A stretch of DNA of 64,000 bases from Arthrobacter sp. Alg241-R88 (GCF_900537115.1 NZ_UNRG01000005.1:1-64000), one strand, 5' to 3'. Counted from the first letter of the stretch, positions 26,810 through 36,150 are shown. Numbers and translations: made by a program. Notes: generated from the letters alone by a model not told the origin.

Positions 26810-27799
26810 ATGTCTCTTCCAATCAAGGCCACCATGGAAAAAGTTCCCGGTGGCATGATGTTGATTCCCCTGCTCATCGGTGCCATGCTCGGCACCTTCG
26901 CCCCGGATTCCGCAAAATTCTTCGGCTCCTTCACCGGTGCACTGTTCACCGGCGGCACCACCATCCTCGCCGTGTTCTACGTCTGCATGGGTGCCAGCAT
27001 CGATATCAAAGCGACTCCGTACATCCTGAAAAAGGGCGGCGTCCTCTTCGGCACCAAAGTCCTGTTCGCCGCCATCATCGGTGTTATCGCCGGCAGGTTC
27101 ATGGGTGAGCTTCCCATCGACGGGGGTCTGCTTGCAGGCCTGTCGGTCCTGGCCATCCTGGCAGCCCTGAATGACACCAACGGCGGAATGTACATGGCAC
27201 TTATGGGCCAGTACGGCAAGCCCAAGGACGTGGCAGCCTACTCCGTCATGACGCTGGAATCGGGCCCGTTCCTGACCATGGTCACGCTGGGCATCGCCGG
27301 CCTGTCGGCTTTCCCGTGGCAGACCCTGGTGGGCGCCATCATTCCCCTGCTCCTCGGAGCCGTGCTCGGCGCCCTTGACCCGGCCATGCGCAAGTTCCTT
27401 TCCTCCGCGGCCCCTGTCCTGATTCCGTTCTTCGCCCTCGCCCTTGGCTTCGGCCTGAACCTCGGACAGGTTGTTAATGCAGGCCTGCTGGGCGTGGTTC
27501 TTGGCCTGTTCGTGCTGATCGTCGGCGGTACGGTGCTCTTCTTCGCTGACAAGCTCACCGGAGGCACAGGCCTCGCCGGCCTGGCTGCTGCCACCACTGC
27601 GGGCAACGCCGCCACGGTTCCCATGCTTGTGGCCACGGCCAACCCTGCATACCTCCCCGCTGCCGGACCGGCCACCGTCCTGGTTGCCGCGTCCGTAGTG
27701 GTCACCGCCATCGGCTGCCCGATCATGGTCGCCTGGTACGCCAAGCGCCTTAAGAACAAGGAAGCCGCCGCGTCACAGGAGGTGTCCGCAGCGGTATGA
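26810..27799 (+). CDS. kdgT: 2-keto-3-deoxygluconate permease family transporter (KdgT)
   Basis: 329 aa with about ten membrane helices and the KdgT family start ([30 protein letters not shown]), [24 protein letters not shown] and [19 protein letters not shown] motifs. ATG 26810 is preceded by TGAGG. KdgT is a proton symporter for 2-keto-3-deoxygluconate, but here it heads a cluster with a D-threonate-type kinase and a PdxA2-type dehydrogenase, so it may carry a four-carbon sugar acid instead. Its stop overlaps the next start (ATGA). Confidence 0.9.
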   Translation: MSLPIKATMEKVPGGMMLIPLLIGAMLGTFAPDSAKFFGSFTGALFTGGTTILAVFYVCMGASIDIKATPYILKKGGVLFGTKVLFAAIIGVIAGRFMGELPIDGGLLAGLSVLAILAALNDTNGGMYMALMGQYGKPKDVAAYSVMTLESGPFLTMVTLGIAGLSAFPWQTLVGAIIPLLLGAVLGALDPAMRKFLSSAAPVLIPFFALALGFGLNLGQVVNAGLLGVVLGLFVLIVGGTVLFFADKLTGGTGLAGLAAATTAGNAATVPMLVATANPAYLPAAGPATVLVAASVVVTAIGCPIMVAWYAKRLKNKEAAASQEVSAAV

Positions 27800-29001
27800 A
27801 CACCAACGCAGCCACGCGCTGGGCAATCATCGCCGACGACCTGACGGGAGCGGCAGATGCGGCCGCAGCCTACGGTCCCACGCACACCAGTTCCGTAATC
27901 CTCGACGTCGACTGCACCTGGCCCGAGGCCGAGATCCTTTCGATCAACACCGAGAGCCGCTACCTGGCGGCGGAAAAGGCTGCCTCGGCTGTCACCTCCG
28001 CCGTGGGGCGCGCCTTGGCCCAGGACCGCCGGGTCTTCAAGAAGATCGACTCATTGCTTCGAGGCAATGTCGGAGCCGAGGTCGCGGCAACACTGGCGGG
28101 GATCACTCAGGGCCGCGGCAAGGGCCTCGCCATTGTGGCACCGGCCTTCCCGGCCACGGGCAGGACCACCCAGGGCGGGATTGTCTACGTGGGCGGTGTT
28201 CCGAACACTGAAGGAAGCTTCGGCGGCGACATCGCCGGAGCACTTGCCGACGGCGGCCTCACCGCCGAAGTGGCGACCGGAACTTCCGGACGCACCCCGG
28301 AGGAACTCGCGGCGCACCTGCGGGACGTGCAGGAACTCGGGATCAACGCCGTCGTACTGGACGCCTCCTCGGACCATGACCTGAAAGTTATCGCGGCGGC
28401 TGCGAAACTGTTGGACTTCCCCGCGCTCCTGGTCGGCTCCGGCGGACTGGCCGGGCACATCGCTGCACGCGAAGAAGGAACGGGTGCGCGGAATGCGCAG
28501 GTGCGGCCAATTAGCCGGACCCTGACCGTGATCGGCAGCTACTCCAGCCTTGCTCGGCAGCAGACCGGGGAACTCGTCGCCGCCGGCGCTGAGCACATCA
28601 CGCTGGACCACGACGCGCTGGCCGAGCCGGCGGTTGCCCGCCAGGTTGCAGAAGCGATGACCCGGAATGATGTGGTGCTGACGCCGGATCCGATGGGAAC
28701 CGTCGACAAGTCACAGGCACTCGTGGTGGCAGAGGCTTTGGCCCGTGCCACCGCTGCGGGCATCGGCCACTGTGATGCACTCGTCATGACCGGCGGGGAA
28801 ACCGCCACCGCGGTCTTGAAAGCCCTCGGCGCGGGCAGCTTCACCGTCCTGGGCGAGATTGAGCCCGGCGTCGTGATGAGCCTGCTGCCCGAGCCCCTCC
28901 CCCTGCTGGTCACCAAGGCCGGCGCGTTCGGAGACGCCGGTACGCTGGCCCGGACCACACAATTTCTCACTGGCACTACGACTGAAATGAGTATCAAATA
29001 A
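27796..29001 (+). CDS. dtnK: Four-carbon acid sugar kinase (DUF1537; D-threonate/D-erythronate kinase type)
   Basis: 401 aa. The N-terminal sugar-acid-binding domain begins [19 protein letters not shown] and includes [16 protein letters not shown]; the C-terminal nucleotide-binding domain contains [15 protein letters not shown] and [12 protein letters not shown]1537 kinases were shown to phosphorylate D-threonate, D-erythronate and related acids at O4. The PdxA2-type gene directly downstream (TAATG overlap) fits D-threonate use: kinase, then oxidative decarboxylation to dihydroxyacetone phosphate. The exact epimer is inferred from context. Confidence 0.85.
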   Translation: MNTNAATRWAIIADDLTGAADAAAAYGPTHTSSVILDVDCTWPEAEILSINTESRYLAAEKAASAVTSAVGRALAQDRRVFKKIDSLLRGNVGAEVAATLAGITQGRGKGLAIVAPAFPATGRTTQGGIVYVGGVPNTEGSFGGDIAGALADGGLTAEVATGTSGRTPEELAAHLRDVQELGINAVVLDASSDHDLKVIAAAAKLLDFPALLVGSGGLAGHIAAREEGTGARNAQVRPISRTLTVIGSYSSLARQQTGELVAAGAEHITLDHDALAEPAVARQVAEAMTRNDVVLTPDPMGTVDKSQALVVAEALARATAAGIGHCDALVMTGGETATAVLKALGAGSFTVLGEIEPGVVMSLLPEPLPLLVTKAGAFGDAGTLARTTQFLTGTTTEMSIK

Positions 29002-30005
29002 TGGGACGCCCGATTGTTGCCATCACCATGGGCGATGCGGCCGGCATTGGCCCGGAAATCATCGTCAAGGCCCTGGCCGACGCGGAACTCCGGTCAAAGG
29101 CCCGCATGCTCGTCATCGGGGACCTCCGCCGGCTGCAGCTCGCTGCGGACGTCGTCTCCAGCACGCTGACCCTGCGCAAGGTCACGGACCCGTCCGAGGC
29201 GCTGTTCGAAGAGGGCACCATCGACGTGCTCGACATCGACTGCATCCCGGAGGACCTCGCCTGGGGCGAGCTCTCGGCCGCGGCTGGACATGGCTCATTC
29301 CTCTTCATCGAGAAGGCCGTTTCCCTGGCAATGGACAAGCAGGTGGATGCCATCTGCACCGGGCCGCTGAACAAGGCAGCCCTGCACGCGGCAGGCCACA
29401 AGTACCCCGGCCACACCGAACTCCTCGCCGAACTAACCGGCACCGAGGAAGTTTCCATGATGCTGACTGCCCCGAAGATGCGCGTGATCCACGTGACCAC
29501 CCACATCGGCCTGATCGATGCGATCGCCAAGATCAACGGTGACCTGGTTTACCGGACCATCAAGCGCGGGCACGAACTGCTGCAGGCCTCGGGCATCGAA
29601 AACCCGAAGATCGCGGTGTGCGCCATCAACCCCCACGCTGGCGAAAACGGACTGTTCGGCTATGGCGAAGAAGCCGAAAAGATCCAGCCTGGCATCGAGA
29701 AGGCGCAGGCTGACGGCATCAACGCCTTCGGCCCGCTCCCGGCCGACACCCTGTTCTTCCTGGCCGGCCGCGGCGACTTCGATCTCGTCGTAGCCCAGTA
29801 CCACGACCAGGGCCACGGCCCGGTGAAGGTCCTTGGCCTGGAGAACGGCGTGAACATCACTGTGGGCCTCCCCGTGGTGCGCACGTCCGTTGACCACGGC
29901 ACGGCCTTTGATATCGCCGGCAAGAACATCGCCGACCACGAGTCGCTTCTTGAGGCTCTCCGGCAGGCAGTGGACCTGGCGCCGGTGCGCGAGGAAGTCC
30001 TCTAG
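29001..30005 (+). CDS. pdxA2: PdxA2-type 4-phospho-D-threonate dehydrogenase
   Basis: 334 aa, a member of the PdxA fold: start PIVAITMGDAAGIGPEIIVKAL, CTGPLNKAALHAAGHKYPGHTE, metal-binding His in IHVTTHIGLIDAI and in VAQYHDQGHGPVK. PdxA2 enzymes oxidise and decarboxylate 4-phospho-D-threonate (or erythronate) to dihydroxyacetone phosphate with NAD, rather than acting in pyridoxal synthesis. The neighbouring DUF1537 kinase supports this catabolic role. A terminator follows 12 nt after the stop. Confidence 0.88.
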   Translation: MGRPIVAITMGDAAGIGPEIIVKALADAELRSKARMLVIGDLRRLQLAADVVSSTLTLRKVTDPSEALFEEGTIDVLDIDCIPEDLAWGELSAAAGHGSFLFIEKAVSLAMDKQVDAICTGPLNKAALHAAGHKYPGHTELLAELTGTEEVSMMLTAPKMRVIHVTTHIGLIDAIAKINGDLVYRTIKRGHELLQASGIENPKIAVCAINPHAGENGLFGYGEEAEKIQPGIEKAQADGINAFGPLPADTLFFLAGRGDFDLVVAQYHDQGHGPVKVLGLENGVNITVGLPVVRTSVDHGTAFDIAGKNIADHESLLEALRQAVDLAPVREEVL

Positions 30006-30017
30006 GATCACAAGCAG

Positions 30018-30053
30018 AACGGCCGGTCAGCGTAGAATTGCTGACCGGCCGTT
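30018..30053 (+). terminator. Intrinsic terminator after pdxA2
   Basis: A 14-bp perfect stem AACGGCCGGTCAGC / GCTGACCGGCCGTT with an 8-nt loop. It shares the GGCCGGTCA...TGACCGGCC core with the terminators at 3256 and 5490. Confidence 0.78.
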
Positions 30054-30138
30054 GCCGTCTCCGGCCCCGGTGGTTGAGCCTCTTGAACCCCGGGCCGGAA
30101 CTAGCATGGTTACCACTGCCACGGGAAGGAGACTGGGA

Positions 30139-30912
30139 ATGCTCAGCGCAAACGCGCGGCGCGAGGAGATCTACCACCTTGCCGTGACCACCGGCCTTGC
30201 TTCCGTGGAGGAGCTCTCCGCCCGGTTCGAGGTAACAGCCTCCACCATCCGCCGCGACCTGGCGCTGCTGAATGGGCAGGGCCGGCTGGCCCGCACCTAC
30301 GGCGGCGCCATGGCCCTCGGCGCCCACCCGGAAGCATCGCTGCGGCAGCGCACCGGCGAGGCGTTCGAGCAGAAGCACGCCATTGCCCGCTGGGCGGCAT
30401 CCGTGATCCGGCCCGGCGAGAACATCCTGCTCGACGCCGGCTCCACCGTTGGCGCCCTGGCCCACGAACTGCGCGGGTTCGAGACGCTGTCCGTGACCAC
30501 GCCGGGCATCAACACCATGCAGGAACTCGCCGAGTCCGAGGGCATCGAGGTGGACTGCCTGGGCGGCCGGCTGCGGAGTGTTTCGCAGAGTTTTGTGGGC
30601 CCGCTGGCCGAGGCGGCGCTGGAGCGGATGAGCTTTGACCGCGTGTTTTTGGGCGCCGACGCGGTCACCGCCGAGGACGGCATCTGCGAGGCCAGTCACG
30701 AGCAGACCCGCCTCAAGGAGCTCATGGCCCGGCGCGGCAATGCTGTGTACGTGCTGGCGGATTCCTCCAAGCTTGGGCTCCGGCCGTTCCACGCGTGGGC
30801 AAGGCTGGCTTTGCCGTGGACGTTGGTGACGGACGACGGCGCCGACCCCGTCCAGGTGCAAAAGTTCCGGGACGCTGGGGTTGAGGTTGAGGTGGCTGTA
30901 GTTAAGGGATAA
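30139..30912 (+). CDS. DeoR/GlpR-family transcriptional regulator
   Basis: 257 aa from ATG 30139 with AAGGAG upstream. N-terminal DeoR helix-turn-helix (NARREEIYHLAVTTGLASVEELSARFEVTASTIRRDLALLNGQGRLARTYGGA) and a C-terminal DeoRC sugar-phosphate sensor domain (ILLDAGSTVGALA, VDCLGGRLRSVSQSFVGPLAE, FLGADAV, VLADSSKLG). It follows the kdgT-dtnK-pdxA2 operon and is its likely regulator, sensing a sugar-acid phosphate. The hairpin before it implies its own promoter or partial read-through. Confidence 0.9.
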   Translation: MLSANARREEIYHLAVTTGLASVEELSARFEVTASTIRRDLALLNGQGRLARTYGGAMALGAHPEASLRQRTGEAFEQKHAIARWAASVIRPGENILLDAGSTVGALAHELRGFETLSVTTPGINTMQELAESEGIEVDCLGGRLRSVSQSFVGPLAEAALERMSFDRVFLGADAVTAEDGICEASHEQTRLKELMARRGNAVYVLADSSKLGLRPFHAWARLALPWTLVTDDGADPVQVQKFRDAGVEVEVAVVKG

Positions 30913-30983
30913 GTACCGGCTTGCTGAGCAGGTGTCGGGAGACCCTCTGGACCTCAAGCACCAAGGGCTATAACAACCACCTA

Positions 30984-32393
30984 CTAACGTGAAACCCGCA
31001 GATCAAACCGCGTGAAGCCCTCGAGCCATTCGGCAAAGTCCAGCGCCAGCGCATCTGCCCCCGGCCGTGCAACAACCTGGACAGACAGCGGCAGGCCCTC
31101 GGAGGACAACGCAATGGGCAGCGAAACAACAGGTGCGCCAACCATGGTTACAGCCCTGCATTGGCCCATGATGTCCCAGCCAAAAATGGCCTGCCCGTCA
31201 ATGTCCAGCTTTCCGGACACGTCGCAAGCAGGACCGCCGGCCACCGGCAGGAGGACGATGTCAGCGGTATCGAACACCGCTAGGTCCCGTCTTCTTGCCT
31301 GTTCGGATTCCGCAACGGCCGCTTCGAGTTCCCCCGCGCCGGTTTGCATGGAGCGCCGGATGACGTCGAGGTTCGCAGGGAGAATCAGGTGCTCCCGGCC
31401 GGCGACTGCCGCGGCATGATCAACCATCGGATCAATAGGGCGGAGCCGGTTATAGGCCACCAGTGACCCCGCAAATAGGTCCGGTACATACGTCAGGGTC
31501 CGGACCTCCGGCGCGATCTGCTCCGCCAATGACGCGATCATCGCTGACACTTCATGCCGTACCGGCCCCAAGGCGGAACCATCACTCCATGCCACCACAA
31601 CGTTGCCGGGGACAGCCCCGGCAAGTGAAGTCCGGACCCCGGGGCGTAGATCCGTCAGCACTGCGAGCGCCGTCCGCAGGTCCCGCACGGATCGGGCGAG
31701 CGGGCCAACGACTTGAGTGGCGGCCTGAAGGCGGGCACCGGGCGGGGACGGGTTGGCGCTCCCGTACCAGCCGCCTGCTCCCGGAACGATTCCCAGGTCA
31801 GGAACTGAACGCGGGGTGGGCCGCAGTGCGGTGATACCCACACATTGCGCCGGCCACCGCAGTGATCCGCCGTAGTCGGTGCCCAGGCCGAGTGCCGAAA
31901 TGCCGGCAGCGACGGCGGCAGCCTCGCCCCCGCTCGAGCCACCCGCCGTCGCACCGGGAAACCGGGGGTTGAGCGTCCGGCCCCCGACGGCGCTCTCGGT
32001 GATGGCACCGAAGGCAAACTCGGGGCAGTTGGTTTTCCCAATCACCACGGCCCCGGCCTCCTGCAGCCGCCGCACAGCAGTGGCAGTGAATGAGGCAACA
32101 TTTCCGGCGTATGCGGCACTGCCGCCGGTCAGCTGCAAACCTGCCACAGCGATGACATCTTTGACGCTGAGTGGAACACCGGCCAGCGGCCCCAGATCCT
32201 CCCCGCGGTTCCGACGGCGGTCCACCTCCCTCGCGGCAAGGGCAGCCCCGTCCCAGTCCTCCTGGATGAAAGCACAAAGATCGGGGGTTGCATCGGCCCG
32301 TGACCGCGACTCCGCCAAGATGCTCCCCGCGGAGGCTTCACCGGTACGAACCGCGGAGGCAAGCGCAGTGGCGTCGCGGAGTGCAGTCTTCAT
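30984..32393 (-). CDS. Amidase-signature family amidase
   Basis: 469 aa. The catalytic triad of the amidase-signature family is complete: Lys78 (GVPLSVKDV), cis-Ser153 (ATAGGSSGGEAAA) and nucleophile Ser177 (GLGTDYGGSLRWPA), with the expected 24-residue spacing of the two serines. Cytoplasmic, no signal peptide. It hydrolyses an unknown carboxamide. GatA is unlikely because no gatB/gatC neighbours are present and the C-terminal half differs. It stands alone, convergent with the DeoR regulator. Confidence 0.9.
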   Translation of the reverse strand: MKTALRDATALASAVRTGEASAGSILAESRSRADATPDLCAFIQEDWDGAALAAREVDRRRNRGEDLGPLAGVPLSVKDVIAVAGLQLTGGSAAYAGNVASFTATAVRRLQEAGAVVIGKTNCPEFAFGAITESAVGGRTLNPRFPGATAGGSSGGEAAAVAAGISALGLGTDYGGSLRWPAQCVGITALRPTPRSVPDLGIVPGAGGWYGSANPSPPGARLQAATQVVGPLARSVRDLRTALAVLTDLRPGVRTSLAGAVPGNVVVAWSDGSALGPVRHEVSAMIASLAEQIAPEVRTLTYVPDLFAGSLVAYNRLRPIDPMVDHAAAVAGREHLILPANLDVIRRSMQTGAGELEAAVAESEQARRRDLAVFDTADIVLLPVAGGPACDVSGKLDIDGQAIFGWDIMGQCRAVTMVGAPVVSLPIALSSEGLPLSVQVVARPGADALALDFAEWLEGFTRFDLRVSR

Positions 32394-32512
32394 GAAGCGA
32401 ACGTATCAGGACGATGTCCGCCCGAAATCACTCGCCCGCCTGACTGTACGATCTTGCTAGTCCAGTAGGGGCGGCAGATTTACGAGCTGAAGGATCATTG
32501 GGGGAAGTCTTA

Positions 32513-33106
32513 ATGCCGGAACTGAAACGCATCTATTGGACCCGCACAGGTTTGCGGCTGGCATACTTGGGCGTCATGCTGTGGCTGGTGTCTGCAGCCT
32601 TATTGTCGCTCACGTCCAACATGCAGCCCGGCGCGGCGCCGCGCCCATCCTCCAGCTCAGGCGTAGGTGTGGTCCGCGAGGTGGTCAGCGACATGTTCGA
32701 CGGCGTCTTGGCCGCCATAATGGCACCGGGCCTGTTCGCCGTCGCACTGGTCATCGTCGCCGCCGTCGTGAATGCCCGGGACACCCGGCGCCGGGATCCG
32801 GTGCGTCGATTCACTCGCCAGCAACGCCGGGAGGGCATGGCCCGGGCGAACGGACTGTGCGAGATGGAGGCAGGTTTGCGGCGGCGATGTTCCCGCCCCG
32901 CTGAGCACGGCGACCACTTCTATCCCTGGTCCAAGGGCGGGTCCACCAGCCTGCAGAACTTTGTGGCCGCGTGCGCCAGGTGCAACCGCGCCAAGGGCGC
33001 CCGGATTCCCACCCCGGGCCAGCAGGAAAGGCTGGAACGACGACGGCGGGACTACCTTGCGCCGTCGGCTTCCGTCAGCGTCGGTGAAAGGCAGCCGCTC
33101 CCCTGA
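32513..33106 (+). CDS. Membrane-anchored HNH endonuclease-domain protein
   Basis: 197 aa from ATG 32513, preceded by GGGGAAG. Two membrane helices (LAYLGVMLWLVSAALLSL and GVLAAIMAPGLFAVALVIVAAVV) precede a cytoplasmic HNH domain: CEMEAGLRRRCSRPAEHGDHFYPWSKGGSTSLQNFVAACARCNRAKGAR. The zinc-type Cys pairs (C..C and C..C) and HGDHFYPWSKGG...N are intact. HNH nucleases are usually soluble; anchoring at the membrane suggests action on incoming DNA or an envelope-linked role, which is inference. No partner gene is adjacent. Confidence 0.78.
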   Translation: MPELKRIYWTRTGLRLAYLGVMLWLVSAALLSLTSNMQPGAAPRPSSSSGVGVVREVVSDMFDGVLAAIMAPGLFAVALVIVAAVVNARDTRRRDPVRRFTRQQRREGMARANGLCEMEAGLRRRCSRPAEHGDHFYPWSKGGSTSLQNFVAACARCNRAKGARIPTPGQQERLERRRRDYLAPSASVSVGERQPLP

Positions 33107-33157
33107 CTTCAGTCTGGCCGGTAAACCTGGCGGCGTGCCTCCGGATGGCGGACCAGG

Positions 33158-33535
33158 TCAGGGTTCCAGCCGCCTGCGCAGGAGGCAGAACTCGTTGCCC
33201 TCAGGGTCGGCCAGGACGTGCCATTGCTCGTCGCCCGTCTGCCCGACGTCGGCCGGGCGGGCTCCAAGGCTAAGCAGCCGTTCCAACTCGGCGTCCTGGT
33301 CCCGGTCCACCGGGTTGATGTCGATGTGCAGAAGGAGGCGCCCGGGCCGCGGATTGCTGCTCGGGCTGAGGATGATGGTCGGCTGCAGACCACCGAACCC
33401 GGCGTCCGGCGGGCCGATCTCGATGGCTCCGTCCTCCCTGTCCAGCTCGACATACCCGAGAACCTCGCTCCAGAACCCTGCCAGCAGTTCCGGGTCGGCG
33501 CAGTTGAGGACCAGTTCGCTAATTCGGGAGACCAT
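33158..33535 (-). CDS. VOC-superfamily (glyoxalase-like) protein
   Basis: 125 aa. Two beta-alpha-beta-beta-beta halves: SRISELVLNCADPELLAGFWSEVLGY and LLLHIDINPVDRDQDAELERLLSLGARP...WHVLADPEGNEFCLLR. His in LLLHIDI and Glu in NEFCLL are the expected second-half metal ligands. Such small proteins include antibiotic-resistance and dioxygenase-like enzymes; this one cannot be assigned. Convergent with the HNH gene. Confidence 0.82.
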   Translation of the reverse strand: MVSRISELVLNCADPELLAGFWSEVLGYVELDREDGAIEIGPPDAGFGGLQPTIILSPSSNPRPGRLLLHIDINPVDRDQDAELERLLSLGARPADVGQTGDEQWHVLADPEGNEFCLLRRRLEP

Positions 33536-33663
33536 GGACTCCAGTGTACGGAGGCCCTGCCCGAACGGTCAGCAAACTGAACGGTCACCAAACGGAGGCT
33601 TGTCCAACAAACCCGTTACACCGGTAGGCTGGAACTTCCAAGACCCACAAAGCGAGGCATAAC

Positions 33664-34446
33664 GTGCACCAGGACGCCGCCCGGTTCCTGTCCCAGCCGG
33701 TGGCCGCCCAGCCCGGCTCACCCCTCCGCGTCGCGGTGTACTCCCGGATCGCCGAAGCCATCCGCAACGGCCTCCTCACGCCCGGCTCCATGATCCCCAC
33801 CGAAACCGAGCTCGGTGCCGACATGAAAGTCAGCCGCACGGTGGTCCGTGAAGCCCTCATGCTGCTCGAGGAGGACGGCCTCATCAGGGCGCGGCGCGGC
33901 GTCGGACGTTTTGTCTCGGACACGCTCCCCCGCATCGGCATCGAACGCATCCGCCCCTTCGAGGAAGTCCTCGGCAGCCCCGGCCAGCAGCTCGAGGTCA
34001 AGCGCATCCAGGTGGTGCGCCAGCCCGCGTCCGAGTTTGCCGCCCCCGGCGTCGGCGTCGAACCGGGCACCGACTGCTGGCTCTGGGAATCGATCCTGAT
34101 CCGCGACGGCGAGGCCATCGCCCATCTCCAGGAAAACATCTCTGCCCAGCCCGTCAGCCTCGGCAAAAGCGCCGCCGCGCCCCTGGACATAAAGGACGAC
34201 GGCGGCGCCACCTTGCTTGCCGCGCTCAACAACCAGCTGAGCCGGCTGCCCGGTCCGGGCGAGTGCCAGATCAGCCTCAGCCAGGTGGGTCCCAGCCGTG
34301 CGAAGCTGCTGGACCTGCGCCCGTCCGACCCCGTGCTGGTCCTCACCCAGTACGTTCGGAACGGCAACCAGCCCTTCTACCTGGCCAAATGCCTGATCGC
34401 CGCCAGGGCCGGGCACCTCTCCGTGATGCAGTCGCTGCAGTCCTAA
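33664..34446 (+). CDS. GntR-family regulator (HutC subfamily, UTRA domain)
   Basis: 260 aa, GTG start. A GntR winged helix (VAVYSRIAEAIRNGLLTPGSMIPTETELGADMKVSRTVVREALMLLEEDGLIRARRGVGRFV, about residues 23-85) followed by a UTRA effector domain (about 105-255). No obvious target is adjacent: it converges with a subtilase gene. The nucleoside-use cluster 2.5 kb away lacks a regulator and has GntR-like inverted repeats in its divergent promoter, so it is a candidate target. Confidence 0.85.
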   Translation: MHQDAARFLSQPVAAQPGSPLRVAVYSRIAEAIRNGLLTPGSMIPTETELGADMKVSRTVVREALMLLEEDGLIRARRGVGRFVSDTLPRIGIERIRPFEEVLGSPGQQLEVKRIQVVRQPASEFAAPGVGVEPGTDCWLWESILIRDGEAIAHLQENISAQPVSLGKSAAAPLDIKDDGGATLLAALNNQLSRLPGPGECQISLSQVGPSRAKLLDLRPSDPVLVLTQYVRNGNQPFYLAKCLIAARAGHLSVMQSLQS

Positions 34447-34458
34447 TTCAGGATCCGC

Positions 34459-35784
34459 CTAAGGCCGTACGCAACCGACAGCGTCGCAGGCATTCACGCG
34501 ACCATGCGCCCACTGGGTACCGGTGCCTTTGATCTTTTCGGCCGATGTTTGGACCTTCTCCCGGACGGACGCGTTTGAGATGTCGGGAGCTGTACTCCAG
34601 ACCAGCGCCGCAACAGCAGCAACAATGGGCGAGGCCATCGAAGTGCCGCTGCCGATGTCGTACCCCGTGGACCGGTTGTTCTGGGTGCCCAGGACGAACG
34701 GGTGGTTTGGGAAGGTTGAGAAGACACTGACGCCTGGCGCGGCCACATCCACCCACTTGCCGTAGGTGGAGAAGGATGCCTTGGCGTCGTTGTTGTCCGT
34801 TGCGGCAACGGCAATAACGTTCGGGTAAGCGCCCGGGTAGATCTGGGCCTGGGTGCCGCCGTTACCGGCTGCCGCAACGATCACCGCACCCTTGCTCCAG
34901 GCGTTATTGACCGCAGCCTCTAGGGTGCGTGATGACACGCGCTGTCCGAGGCTCATATTGATTACCTTGGCACCGTTGCTGGCCGCCCAGCTGATGCCGT
35001 TCGCAATGACTGAACTGGAGCCGGACCCGCTGTCGTTGAGGACCTTGACATCCAGGATTCCGCAATCCGGACACACACCCGCAACACCAATCGAGTTGTT
35101 CCTCTTGGCGGCAACGATGCCGGCAACGTGCGTGCCGTGGCCATACTTATCCTCCGGATCGGCTTTGGGATCCTCTTTAGTGTCCCCACTCACGAAGTTC
35201 GCGTAACCAACAACCTGCGGCGCGATGTCGTCGTGGACGTTAGCAACACCCGAATCCAGCACGGCAACCTTGATGCTGCCGCCGGTGCTGTCGAGGCCGG
35301 TGGTGGTGCCCCAGGCTTCGACGGCGTCGACATCAGCGTCCGGCTTGCCCCCGGCAATATCGGCCCGGGGGATGTACGGATTTGTGCCGGGCTCGGTGTA
35401 GTTGTTGGTGAATGATTGGCCCCCATTGTGCAGTGCGTATTGGCGGTCGAAGTAGGTGTCATTTGTAGCGGCGGTAACCACATGGTCCGGCTCGGCATAC
35501 TCAACCACGGGGTTCCGGCTCAGCGCCTCAATGAGCCGAAGTTCCTTACCTTCGGGCACTTTGATGAGGTGCGCCCCTGTACCCCCGATGTCAGGGCCGT
35601 CCGTGAGCCCATGCTGCCGCAGCACGCCGGCCGCGGCGCGGTTGTCCCGGAACTTCACCATGATTTGCCCTGTGATGTGCGATGGATCCGGCGCCGCGTT
35701 TCCCACAACTGCCGAGTTGATTGCCCCAAACGCCAACATTGCCGCTGCGAAGCCAGCCATAACGATCTTTTTCATGGGGGTCAT
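34459..35784 (-). CDS. Secreted subtilisin-like serine protease (S8 family), second paralogue
   Basis: 441 aa (an internal ATG three codons in is an equally good start). Signal peptide to about ANA-AP (residue 31), I9-like propeptide (GQIMVKFRDNRAAAG... VEYAEPDHVV), catalytic Asp177 (VAVLDSGVA), His216 (YGHGTHVAG), Asn308 (AAAGN) and Ser382 (GTSMASP). It is similar to the protease at 8658-9914 along its whole length (VAGVCPDC-ILDVKVL, GAKVINMSLGQ-V-SRTLE, TQAQIYP-AYP-V-AVAATDNND). Extracellular endoprotease. Confidence 0.93.
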   Translation of the reverse strand: MTPMKKIVMAGFAAAMLAFGAINSAVVGNAAPDPSHITGQIMVKFRDNRAAAGVLRQHGLTDGPDIGGTGAHLIKVPEGKELRLIEALSRNPVVEYAEPDHVVTAATNDTYFDRQYALHNGGQSFTNNYTEPGTNPYIPRADIAGGKPDADVDAVEAWGTTTGLDSTGGSIKVAVLDSGVANVHDDIAPQVVGYANFVSGDTKEDPKADPEDKYGHGTHVAGIVAAKRNNSIGVAGVCPDCGILDVKVLNDSGSGSSSVIANGISWAASNGAKVINMSLGQRVSSRTLEAAVNNAWSKGAVIVAAAGNGGTQAQIYPGAYPNVIAVAATDNNDAKASFSTYGKWVDVAAPGVSVFSTFPNHPFVLGTQNNRSTGYDIGSGTSMASPIVAAVAALVWSTAPDISNASVREKVQTSAEKIKGTGTQWAHGRVNACDAVGCVRP

Positions 35785-35901
35785 ATTGCTCCAACCTGCA
35801 CTGCCTGGCTATAGGAAACCGGCAACCTCCCATAACAAGTCTTAATCGAGGGAGGCGTGCTTCTTCCGCGGCCGCGGAAGAAGCACGCCAGCCCATGGAG
35901 G

Positions 35902-36150
35902 TCAAGTGGTAGTGCCGATGTCCCTCTTGCGCCCACCCAGGCCCAGCATGGTCATGGCAACAGACAGGACTAAGCCGGAGGCTATCAGCGGGGTGGTTTC
36001 CTTGTTCGGGTGCCGAAAAGGACTCCAACGTGCTCCGCTCCACACGCTGCCAAGGATGTAGAGGGCAACGCTTCTGGCCACAGACCGTCCCCGGAGTTTT
36101 TGTCCAGCTATGCCGACTTGAACCGTCCGGAACCCTGCATAGCTGGACAA
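35902..36150 (-). CDS. Doubtful small ORF ending in a membrane helix plus basic tail
   Basis: 82 codons ending ETTPLIASGLVLSVAMTMLGLGGRKRDIGTTT. The last 35 residues look like the hydrophobic segment and positive tail of a cell-wall sorting region, but no LPxTG is visible and the start lies inside a palindrome. It may be the remnant of a surface-protein gene or not coding. The surrounding 35785-36175 gap holds nothing else except the palindrome at 36094. Confidence 0.2.
   Translation of the reverse strand: MSSYAGFRTVQVGIAGQKLRGRSVARSVALYILGSVWSGARWSPFRHPNKETTPLIASGLVLSVAMTMLGLGGRKRDIGTTT

Noticed and set aside
26368..26964. N-terminal extension of the lipase by about 200 codons
   Set aside because: The extension is not protein-like and would bury a perfect signal peptide that has its own ribosome site.
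30984..32393. Glutamyl-tRNA amidotransferase GatA
   Set aside because: The catalytic triad is shared by all amidase-signature enzymes, but there are no gatC/gatB neighbours and the C-terminal half is unlike GatA.
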